From contig CAJBIL010000114.1 in assembly GCA_903953145.1 (NCBI GenBank), forward strand, positions 1 to 7,417: DNA of 7,417 bases. The letters are read 5' to 3'. Source of the stretch: an uncultured beta proteobacterium (lineage in GTDB: Bacteria; Pseudomonadota; Gammaproteobacteria; Burkholderiales; Rhodocyclaceae). The notes beneath the pieces are model-generated. The model was not told where the DNA came from. It saw only the letters and a list, made by a program, of their open reading frames with translations, and ran no database searches. How positions within the stretch are numbered: position 1 is the first letter of the stretch; every line of letters starts with the position of its first letter. A program made the translations under genes and the position numbers. Shown piece after piece: positions 1 through 5,335 of this stretch.

Positions 1-735
1 CGGGTGCAAGCTGATGATCACGCTGTCGCGACGCGCGAGATGGCGATGCATCCACTCGATCTGGTCGGCGTAAATGTTCGGGGTGGCGACTTCGACGGTG
101 GTCGGCAAGTTGAGGATCACTTTCCGTTCGGGCGTCGCGCCCCAGGCGGCGGTGACCGCGTCGCAGACTTCAAGCGCGAAATCGAGTTCAGTGGCGGTAA
201 AGGTTTCCGGGCTGTATTCGAGCATCCATTTGGTTTCGGGTTGCTCGTCGGCGAGTTGTCTGACAAGGACGACTGCCGCAACCGCCATCTCAATGACTTC
301 CGCTTTGCTCATGCCGAAAACAGTCTCGCGAAACGGCTTGGAGGTGGCGTTATAAACATGAACAATGGCTCGCCGCGCGCCGCGCAAGGATTCCATCGTC
401 CGGCGCACCAGATGTTCCCGCGCTTGGGTAAGTACCTCAATCGTCACGTCTTCGGGGATGTGATCGCCCTCAATCAACTGGCGCACAAAGTCGAAATCTG
501 TCTGCGAGGCTGATGGGAAGGCGACTTCGATTTCCTTGAAGCCGATTTCGCACAAGGTTCGGAACATACGCATTTTGCGCTCACCGTCCATCGGCTCGAA
601 CAAGGACTGATTGCCATCGCGCAGATCGGTACTCATCCAGACCGGCGCTTGGGTGATGGTGCGCTGCGGCCACTGGCGATCAACGAGATTGACCGGCGGG
701 AAGGGGGCGTACTTGCTTGCGGGTTGTTTCAACAT
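1..735 (-). CDS. leuA: 2-isopropylmalate synthase, N-terminal part (gene runs off the left edge)
   Basis: LeuA condenses acetyl-CoA with 2-oxoisovalerate to give 2-isopropylmalate, the committed step of leucine biosynthesis in the cytoplasm. The 245 residues visible start with MLKQPASKYAPFPP, a leader I associate with the longer (about 550-570 aa) LeuA type rather than the shorter E. coli type. The TIM-barrel HMGL-like domain begins near residue 30 with the signature STDLRDGNQ; R39 and D40 are the expected catalytic and metal-binding residues. Further family features are FKEIEVAFPSASQTDFDF and the stretch VHVYNATSKPFRETVFG. The visible part ends at SLHP, just where the metal-binding HxH motif of the family should complete. 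The ATG is preceded by a GAGG-type ribosome site. The gene is divergent from an Lrp/AsnC regulator gene, which fits amino-acid-responsive control. The C-terminal regulatory (leucine-feedback) domain lies outside the window. Confidence 0.96.
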   Translation of the reverse strand, partial: MLKQPASKYAPFPPVNLVDRQWPQRTITQAPVWMSTDLRDGNQSLFEPMDGERKMRMFRTLCEIGFKEIEVAFPSASQTDFDFVRQLIEGDHIPEDVTIEVLTQAREHLVRRTMESLRGARRAIVHVYNATSKPFRETVFGMSKAEVIEMAVAAVVLVRQLADEQPETKWMLEYSPETFTATELDFALEVCDAVTAAWGATPERKVILNLPTTVEVATPNIYADQIEWMHRHLARRDSVIISLHP

Positions 736-871
736 GATGGCGCCTCATTGATGGCTGGTTTTGATAGGCTCTATCGTAGTCAAAAGCGTGCAATATTTGA
801 TTGCGTTGTATGGCATGCAACGCGGCCTATGCGGCATAATATTGCTTATATTATTTATTAATTGGCAGAAT
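736..871. promoter_or_regulatory. Divergent leuA / Lrp-type regulator control region
   Basis: This 136-bp spacer must hold the promoters of both leuA (leftwards) and the Lrp/AsnC gene (rightwards). Its right half is clearly more AT-rich than the flanking genes (835-862 is nearly all A/T). It contains CATAAT (835-840) and TATATT (847-852), each close to a sigma-70 -10 box, but neither has a good -35 at normal spacing, so no start site can be fixed. An exact inverted pair, GCAATATT at 790-797 and AATATTGC at 838-845, is the best operator candidate. I see no leucine-rich leader peptide or attenuator before leuA. Confidence 0.6.
790..845. repeat. 8-bp inverted repeat, candidate Lrp/AsnC operator pair
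   Basis: GCAATATT (790-797) is the exact reverse complement of AATATTGC (838-845). The arms are 48 bp apart centre to centre, about four and a half helical turns, and both are AT-rich. Lrp/AsnC regulators form octamers or similar assemblies that wrap DNA across several spaced, degenerate AT-rich sites, so a spaced pair next to the regulator's own gene fits autoregulation and control of leuA. The inner AATATT is itself palindromic, so chance is a real alternative. Confidence 0.35.
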
Positions 872-1342
872 ATGGAACTTGACCGCTACGACCGCGCGAT
901 TCTCGCTGCATTGCAGGAGGATGGCCGGATCAGCAACCAGGATCTGGCCGACAAAATCGGCCTCTCGCCCTCACCCTGCCTGCGCCGGGTGCGCGCGCTG
1001 GAGGAATCCGGCCTGATCGCCGGCTATCGCGCCTTGCTTGATGCCAAGGCCATGGGGCTGTCGCTGATGGTGTTGCTGCATATCTCGATGGATCAACATA
1101 CGCCGGAGCGCTTTGCGAATTTCGAGGAAAAAATCTGTGCAATTCCCGAAGTCATGGAGTGCCTGCTGATCACCGGTCAATCTGCCGACTATCAGCTCAA
1201 GGTTTTCGTCAAGGATATGGACGCCTACCAGGAACTACTGCTGAACCGCATCACGCGGATTACCGGCGTCACCGGCGTGCATTCAAGTTTTGTGCTGCGC
1301 CGGGTGGTGGATAAAACAGCGCTGCCGGTTGACCGGGCGTAG
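872..1342 (+). CDS. Lrp/AsnC-family transcriptional regulator
   Basis: This 156-aa protein has the usual length and two-domain layout of Lrp/AsnC regulators. Residues 3-60 form the winged helix-turn-helix, with the family pattern LDRYDRAILAALQEDGR and recognition-helix region GLSPSPCLRRVRALEESG. Residues about 65-145 form the RAM ligand-binding and oligomerisation domain, with PEVMECLLITGQSADYQLKV and a C-terminal GVTGVHSSFVLRRVV. Such proteins bind an amino acid and act locally or globally on amino-acid metabolism genes. The reading frame stays open back to an ATG at 761, but that adds 37 residues unlike any Lrp N-terminus and covers the divergent promoter region, so I chose the ATG at 872, where the family domain starts. 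The ribosome site there is weak (GGCAG). Divergence from leuA suggests leucine or another branched-chain amino acid as effector; the ligand cannot be read from the sequence. Confidence 0.93.
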   Translation: MELDRYDRAILAALQEDGRISNQDLADKIGLSPSPCLRRVRALEESGLIAGYRALLDAKAMGLSLMVLLHISMDQHTPERFANFEEKICAIPEVMECLLITGQSADYQLKVFVKDMDAYQELLLNRITRITGVTGVHSSFVLRRVVDKTALPVDRA

Positions 1343-1350
1343 ATCGCGGC

Positions 1351-1563
1351 TTAACGCTGACGTAGCGGAATCAGCAAATCTGACAGCCCGTTGTGATCCA
1401 GCTCTTGCATCAAGGCCAGTAACTTGCCGATTTCCCCCGGCGGGAAGCCTTCACGCGCAAACCAGTTGAGATACTGCCCCGGCAGATCGGCGATCAGCCG
1501 CCCCTTGTACTTGCCGAATGGCATGGTGCGGGTGACGAGCAGCTGGAGATGGTCGGAATTCAT
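1351..1563 (-). CDS. Small DUF3820 family protein
   Basis: This 70-aa protein carries the DUF3820 signature: MPFGKYKGRLIADLPGQYL at residues 14-32, then NWFAREGFPPGEIG, then a leucine-rich helix ending DHNGLSDLLIPL. The family is small and widespread in proteobacteria. I recall it being labelled a putative quorum-sensing-regulated virulence factor, but no biochemical role is established to my knowledge. A similar FGK-K-G block occurs at the C-terminus of some exonuclease-type proteins, so nucleic-acid contact is possible but unproven. The ATG at 1563 lies 11 bp after the nhaR stop, so the two genes are probably co-transcribed. An in-frame alternative start is Met14, exactly at the conserved motif. 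Its stop lies only 8 bp from the end of the convergent Lrp-type gene. Confidence 0.85.
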   Translation of the reverse strand: MNSDHLQLLVTRTMPFGKYKGRLIADLPGQYLNWFAREGFPPGEIGKLLALMQELDHNGLSDLLIPLRQR

Positions 1564-1574
1564 CGCGGCCTATC

Positions 1575-2489
1575 TTATGGGTGTTTGCCCGGGCTGAAAA
1601 TATCCTGCTGCGCGACCTTGCTGATCGCGACGATGGCCGGGTGGGTAATCCGGCGCTCGGTGGTGATCGCGTAAATTTGCTCAACAACCGAATCAATGCG
1701 GCCGATGGCCTCGACCTTGTATTGCTCGCAGACGCTCTCGACGATGGCTGTCGGGGCGACGAAAAAGCCAGCCCCCGCCTTGCCGAAAGCCTTCATTAGG
1801 GCGCTGTCGTCAAATTCGCCAATAATCCGCGGGCGTAAATTGTGAGCTTCAAACCACTGCAACAGTTTCGGGCGAATCACGGCATCTTCCCCCGGCAGCA
1901 AAAAAGGGGCGTTATCAAGTAACGCCGGGAAATCACCGGGCAGGCTGCTGATCAGGCGTTTGGCGCCAAAGACCGTCTGCCCGCTCTCACCGAGCAAGTG
2001 GCTGTAGCCACGAACATTCAGACTCGTCGGCATCGGCCGGTCAGCGATAATCATGTCGAGCCGATGGATGGCCAATTCGGCCAGCAAAGCGGCAAGCCGG
2101 CCCTCACGGCAAACCAGTCGCACTGGTTCAGGAAGGCCGAGCGCGGGCTCGACAAGCTGGTAGGCCACTGATTTTGAGACTGAATCTGCAAGGCCCACGC
2201 GAAACGGCAGGGTTCTCTGACTACTTTGCTCATGCAGGGCATCGAGTAACTCGTCGCCTATCGTGAAAATTTCTTCCGCATAACTCAGAATACGCCGGCC
2301 GGCATCCGTTAGCTCCAGATTCCGCCCCGCACGACGCAACAGCTTTACGCCAAGCGTCGCCTCGAAATCCGTCAACTGCCCGCTGATCGACTGTGGCGTG
2401 AGGTGCAATTGCTGCGCGGCTCGTGCAATGCTGCCCGTCTTGGCAACCATCCAGAAATACCGCAAATGCTTGTAGTTGAGCGCAGCCAC
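1575..2489 (-). CDS. nhaR: NhaR-like LysR-family transcriptional regulator
   Basis: This 304-aa protein matches NhaR over its whole length. The N-terminal winged helix-turn-helix (residues 1-62) begins LNYKHLRYFWMVAKTGSIA and includes AAQQLHLTPQSISGQLTDFE. The NhaR-typical effector domain follows, with RVGLADSVSKSVAYQLVEPA, HRLDMIIADRPMP, EFDDSALMKAFGKAGAGFFV and a C-terminal TTERRITHPAIVAI. E. coli NhaR is a cytoplasmic activator of the Na+/H+ antiporter gene nhaA that responds to Na+, and it also activates pgaABCD. Here no nhaA is adjacent; the divergent neighbour is a TSUP permease, so the target may differ. The frame opens at a TTG at 2501, but I prefer the GTG at 2489 because GGAG lies six bases before it and the protein then starts MAALNYKHL, close to E. 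coli NhaR (MSHINYNHL). The DUF3820 gene follows in the same direction. Confidence 0.92.
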   Translation of the reverse strand: MAALNYKHLRYFWMVAKTGSIARAAQQLHLTPQSISGQLTDFEATLGVKLLRRAGRNLELTDAGRRILSYAEEIFTIGDELLDALHEQSSQRTLPFRVGLADSVSKSVAYQLVEPALGLPEPVRLVCREGRLAALLAELAIHRLDMIIADRPMPTSLNVRGYSHLLGESGQTVFGAKRLISSLPGDFPALLDNAPFLLPGEDAVIRPKLLQWFEAHNLRPRIIGEFDDSALMKAFGKAGAGFFVAPTAIVESVCEQYKVEAIGRIDSVVEQIYAITTERRITHPAIVAISKVAQQDIFSPGKHP

Positions 2490-2501
2490 CTGTTTCTCCA
2501 A
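2490..2501 (-). promoter_or_regulatory. Ribosome binding site that decides the nhaR start
   Basis: Read on the minus strand this is TTGGAGAAACAG, directly before the GTG at 2489. GGAG at six bases spacing is a good Shine-Dalgarno site for the GTG. The TTG that would begin a four-residue-longer protein overlaps this site, which argues against it as the start. Confidence 0.6.
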
Positions 2502-2519
2502 CGATTAAATCCAGGAAAA

Positions 2520-2654
2520 ACAGTTAACCACAACGAACGCGGCGAACACAACGAAAAAGCAACAGCTTGCATCGTTTTTGGAAATCCCCAATGGCGGTTT
2601 AAGCCATGGGTTCCTTTTCCAGGAGGCTGCGCACTGTTTGTTGTGGTTAACTGT
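2520..2654. repeat. 135-bp element bounded by 19-bp inverted repeats
   Basis: The left arm (2520-2538) and right arm (2636-2654) are reverse complements with 18 of 19 matches; the outer 15 bases match perfectly and contain the palindrome GTTAAC. Inside the left end are three 9-bp units ending in CG (2527-2535, 2536-2544, 2545-2553; ACCACAACG, AACGCGGCG, AACACAACG). The centre holds a second hairpin. The element fills nearly all of the nhaR-TSUP spacer, leaving 30 bp on the nhaR side and 27 bp on the permease side. I see no transposase and no convincing target-site duplication at the edges (left flank GGAAAA, right flank GCTTCT). It could be a non-autonomous MITE-like repeat, a dispersed intergenic repeat, or a large cis-regulatory stem-loop. 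From memory, TTAACCACAACGAACACAACG-like strings recur between genes of environmental proteobacteria, which favours a dispersed repeat; I cannot verify this here. Confidence 0.75.
2586..2610 (+). other. Hairpin with trailing T-rich run inside the inverted-repeat element
   Basis: CCC (2587-2589), one bulged A, then ATGGC (2591-2595) pair with GCCAT (2603-2607) and GGG (2608-2610) around a 7-base loop GGTTTAA. On the plus strand the stem is followed by TTCCTTTTCC, loosely like a Rho-independent terminator or attenuator upstream of the TSUP gene. The bulge and interrupted T-run make it a weak terminator. It may simply be the tip of the larger fold. Confidence 0.4.
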
Positions 2655-2681
2655 GCTTCTTAGGATCACGATGGGCCGCTT

Positions 2682-3455
2682 GTGGATATTTTAGCCTTGG
2701 TTTTTCTCGCGTTCAGCGCGTTCCTTGCCGGCCTGATTGACGCGATTGTTGGCGGCGGCGGTTTGATTCAGATTCCGGCACTGTTTTCGGCGTTACCGAA
2801 AGAGTTGCCGGCGACGCTGTTCGGCACCAACAAGTTTGCCAGTGTTTTTGGCACAAGCAGTGCCGCGTGGCGTTATGCGCATCAGGTGAATATGCCGTGG
2901 CGAACGATCCTGCCGGCTGCCTTTGCTGCGTTTGCCTGCGCCTATTTAGGGGCGATGGCAGTGGCCTGGTTGCCGCGCGGGATGTTGCGGCCGCTGATCC
3001 TGCTTTTGCTGGTCGGTGCGGCGTTTTACACCTTTCGCCGTAAAACCTTCGGCAGTGCGCATCGGCCTTTGCACACAGGGCGGCGTGAGCTGGTTTTGGC
3101 GCTGCTGGCGGGCGGGCTGATTGGTTTTTACGATGGTTTTTTCGGCCCGGGAACCGGCAGTTTCCTGATTTTTCTGTTCGTCCGGTTTTTTGGCTTTGAC
3201 TTTCTGCATGCCTCGGCAGCGGCCAAGGTGGTCAATGTCGCGACCAATCTGGCGGCTTTGGGATTCTTTATACCCAACGGCTACTGGCTACCCCTGCTCG
3301 CGGTTCTCATGGCGCTGCTCAATGTTGCCGGCTCCCTGGTGGGCAGCCATCTGGCATTGCGCCACGGCAGCGCTTTTGTGCGGCAGATATTCCTGCTGGT
3401 GGTGAGCCTGCTGATCTGCAAATTTGCCTGGGACTTGTGGATCGTGCCGATCTGA
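2682..3455 (+). CDS. TSUP (TauE/SafE) family membrane permease, YfcA-like
   Basis: This 257-aa, strongly hydrophobic protein has the two-fold internal repeat of the TauE/SafE (TSUP) family, with about eight membrane spans. The first repeat has the signature GLIDAIVGGGGLIQIPALF (about residues 17-35) followed by FGTNKFASVFGTSSAAWRY. The second has GLIGFYDGFFGPGTGSFLIF (about residues 145-164) followed by HASAAAKVVNVATNLAAL. This pattern is close to E. coli YfcA, whose substrate is not firmly known; characterised relatives move sulfite, sulfoacetate, taurine-derived or other small organic anions. The start is a GTG with GGG about six bases upstream; an in-frame stop at 2661-2663 leaves little room for an alternative. 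It is divergent from nhaR, so NhaR may regulate it. Its stop lies 3 bp from the end of the convergent receiver-TPR gene. Substrate and transport direction cannot be told from the sequence. Confidence 0.92.
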   Translation: MDILALVFLAFSAFLAGLIDAIVGGGGLIQIPALFSALPKELPATLFGTNKFASVFGTSSAAWRYAHQVNMPWRTILPAAFAAFACAYLGAMAVAWLPRGMLRPLILLLLVGAAFYTFRRKTFGSAHRPLHTGRRELVLALLAGGLIGFYDGFFGPGTGSFLIFLFVRFFGFDFLHASAAAKVVNVATNLAALGFFIPNGYWLPLLAVLMALLNVAGSLVGSHLALRHGSAFVRQIFLLVVSLLICKFAWDLWIVPI

Positions 3456-3458
3456 GTG

Positions 3459-5183
3459 TCAAGCGCCGGGCGGGGACGCATCCGGGCGGGGGCCGCCGAG
3501 CGGTACGACGGTGATCCCGAATTTGCGTGCAGCGCGCTGATAAAGTTCGCGCGCCGAAATCACCTTGGCGCTGCGCATATCCTTGCTTTGCGCCAATTGC
3601 AGGTAGCGCAGCCCGCGTTCCGCCATCGCCTCGTCCCAGCCCTGGCGTTCGAGCAGGGTGAAGATGGCTTTCGTGGCATTGACCAGGAATTGCAGGTTGG
3701 GGACTCGGTCGGCCGCTTCGATCAGCATCTGTACCGAAGCGTTAAGGTCTCCGCTGCGCGCGGCCAGCACGCCGCGATTGTTAAGCTCGACAATCTCCTT
3801 GCCGACTTGCGCGAGCAGCGCCTGGCCGGCGGCTTCGTTGCCGGTTTTGGCGAAGACGCCCTGAATGTGGGCGATCATGCTGCGGTCTTCGTGATTCTCG
3901 GCCGCCACTTTGCGCAAAATTTCCTGTGCCGTAACCTCGTCGCCGGTCGCCAGGCAGGCGCGAGCCAGATCGACGCTGAGTTTTTGCGAAACACTGTCCA
4001 GCTTGCCGTCCGATTGAATGGTGCGCTGCAAATCCAGCGCTTTTTCAAGTGACTGCTTGGCTTTGAACGGATCGCCTTCTTTCTCGGCGCAGAGACTTTC
4101 CATCACCAGCGCCGCCAGTTCGCCCTGTTTGCTGCCGCGCAAATCGCGCCGCAACTCCTGCGTGATCTTGCGCGCACCTTCGACGTGCCCGCGATCAATC
4201 ATCACGCGCGACAGATTGGTGAAATCGTCGATATTCTTGAGCGATGACCCGCGATGCCGCTCAAGTACCTTGCTGTAGGCTTTTTCGGCAGCTTCCAGAT
4301 CGTCGTTACGTACTGCCACATCGCCAACCATGCGTTGCCGCGCCGAGTTGTTAGGCGAAATCACGGTCGCGCCAAGCAGCATCTCCTGCGCTTCGCCGAG
4401 TTTGCCCATCTCCTCGCGCACGCCGGCAACAAAATCATAGGCCGCCAGATACTCGGGAAAGTCTTCAACAATCGACTCGCCAAGCACTTCGGCTTCGGCC
4501 AGTTTGTCCAGACCGCGTAATGCAATCGCCAGACCCATGCGCGCCCACGGCACCATACGGTTTTCCAGCACTTGCTGATAGACCGCCTGGGCTTCGCTAC
4601 AACGCCCGAGCGCGTTGAGAATCTCGCCCTTCAGGCGCAAGGTGTCGTAGAGAAAGCCGCCATCCGCCGCGAGCAAAGTTTCGCAAGCGGCCAGCGCGTC
4701 AACAAATGAACCATTGTCGAGATGCGTATAAACGAGGCTGAAAAACTGCTTTTTATAGACCGCCCGCGCCAGTCGCCCCTGCAACTGGTCGGCGGTGAAG
4801 GGCTTGATCAGATAATCGTCCGGCCCTAGTTCGGCAACCGAAACCACGTTGTGATAAGCACGCTCGCTGGTGATGATGATGAATACCGTCGATAACGAGA
4901 TGAGATGTTGCTGACGCAACTCTTCCAGCAACTGCTGGCCGTCGCGGCCATCGTCCAGAATGTAGTCGGAAAGAATCAGGTCAAAGCGGTTAGCCTTCAC
5001 TTGGCGCATGACCTCGACCGTACTCCCCGCATTATGAACAGCGGTGATTCCCAGGCTGGAGAGCATGATGCGCAACGAGTTGCGTGCCGTCGGATGGCGA
5101 TCAACCAGCAGTACGCGCTTGCGCGCCAGCTCCTTGCTCAGGCGTTGCAGTAGTTCGGCGGTGGTGGGGGCAGGTGTGCTCAC
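3459..5183 (-). CDS. Response regulator receiver domain fused to TPR repeats
   Basis: This 574-aa cytoplasmic protein has a receiver domain at about residues 22-143. The phospho-acceptor is D73 (FDLILSDYILDDGRDG), the conserved Thr is T105 (VFIIITSE) and the conserved Lys is K127 (DDYLIKPF). In the acidic pocket, D28 is present but the next residue, usually acidic, is Arg (LLVDRHPTARNSL), so Mg2+ binding may be altered. From about residue 149 the rest is helical TPR-like repeats, for example LRLKGEILNALGRCSEAQAV, AYDFVAGVREEMGKLGEAQE and VGDVAVRNDDLEAAEKAYS, with further repeats to about residue 545 and a Pro-rich tail. There is no DNA-binding, kinase or GGDEF output domain, so a protein-protein interaction role is likely. 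The start is GTG at 5183, with TAAGGTG about eight bases upstream and an in-frame TGA not far beyond. It is divergent from the SBP-PAS-PAS-GGDEF gene. Its partner kinase is not visible. Confidence 0.92.
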   Translation of the reverse strand: MSTPAPTTAELLQRLSKELARKRVLLVDRHPTARNSLRIMLSSLGITAVHNAGSTVEVMRQVKANRFDLILSDYILDDGRDGQQLLEELRQQHLISLSTVFIIITSERAYHNVVSVAELGPDDYLIKPFTADQLQGRLARAVYKKQFFSLVYTHLDNGSFVDALAACETLLAADGGFLYDTLRLKGEILNALGRCSEAQAVYQQVLENRMVPWARMGLAIALRGLDKLAEAEVLGESIVEDFPEYLAAYDFVAGVREEMGKLGEAQEMLLGATVISPNNSARQRMVGDVAVRNDDLEAAEKAYSKVLERHRGSSLKNIDDFTNLSRVMIDRGHVEGARKITQELRRDLRGSKQGELAALVMESLCAEKEGDPFKAKQSLEKALDLQRTIQSDGKLDSVSQKLSVDLARACLATGDEVTAQEILRKVAAENHEDRSMIAHIQGVFAKTGNEAAGQALLAQVGKEIVELNNRGVLAARSGDLNASVQMLIEAADRVPNLQFLVNATKAIFTLLERQGWDEAMAERGLRYLQLAQSKDMRSAKVISARELYQRAARKFGITVVPLGGPRPDASPPGA

Positions 5184-5204
5184 GGTGCTGCACCTTACGC
5201 CAGC

Positions 5205-5217
5205 ATCCGTTGCGGAT
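5205..5217. promoter_or_regulatory. Perfect 13-bp dyad upstream of the receiver-TPR gene
   Basis: ATCCG and CGGAT flank a 3-base centre TTG, about 20 bp upstream of the receiver-TPR start codon. It could be a small operator or a 5'-UTR hairpin near the ribosome site. The arms are only 5 bp, so chance is likely. Confidence 0.2.
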
Positions 5218-5262
5218 CAAGCATAGCGGCCATTTTGTGACTTGCCGTTGCCAGTGGAAGCA

Positions 5263-5290
5263 TTAACCCTCTCCCTTAAAAGGTTAGAAT
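5263..5290 (+). promoter_or_regulatory. Candidate sigma-70 promoter of the SBP-PAS-PAS-GGDEF gene
   Basis: TTAACC (5263-5268, 4 of 6 to TTGACA), a 16-bp spacer and TAGAAT (5285-5290, 5 of 6 to TATAAT) lie about 45 bp before the GTG start. This is the best promoter-like pair in the 152-bp divergent spacer (5184-5335). Promoters of this quality occur by chance, so it is only a candidate. I could not identify a good promoter for the leftward receiver-TPR gene. Confidence 0.35.
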
Positions 5291-5335
5291 CGCGCTGCAC
5301 AAAAAATCCAGTCGTTAACCTGAAAGCGTGATCGC

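Noticed and set aside
4..513. 169-aa plus-strand open frame opposite leuA
   Set aside because: The minus strand encodes clear LeuA motifs across the same bases; the plus-strand product has no family pattern.
761..871. N-terminal extension of the Lrp/AsnC protein from ATG 761
   Set aside because: The extra 37 residues are hydrophobic and unlike Lrp N-termini, and they would cover the divergent promoter region.
736..871. Leucine leader peptide or attenuator before leuA
   Set aside because: I found no short frame with clustered leucine codons and no terminator hairpin on the leuA side of the spacer.
1343..1375. Terminator at the Lrp/DUF3820 junction (CGCTGACGTAGCG dyad)
   Set aside because: The stem is only 4 bp, has no T-run, and lies inside the DUF3820 coding sequence.
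2514..2660. Target-site duplication flanking the inverted-repeat element
   Set aside because: The bases just outside the arms (GGAAAA on the left, GCTTCT on the right) do not match, so insertion cannot be shown from this window.
2403..2663. 86-aa plus-strand open frame running from nhaR through the inverted-repeat element
   Set aside because: It overlaps the nhaR coding start and the repeat element, shows no domain, and ends before the TSUP gene.
3456..4052. 198-aa plus-strand open frame inside the receiver-TPR gene
   Set aside because: It is antisense to a well-supported receiver-TPR protein, its translation has no recognisable domain, and high GC makes such long shadow frames common.
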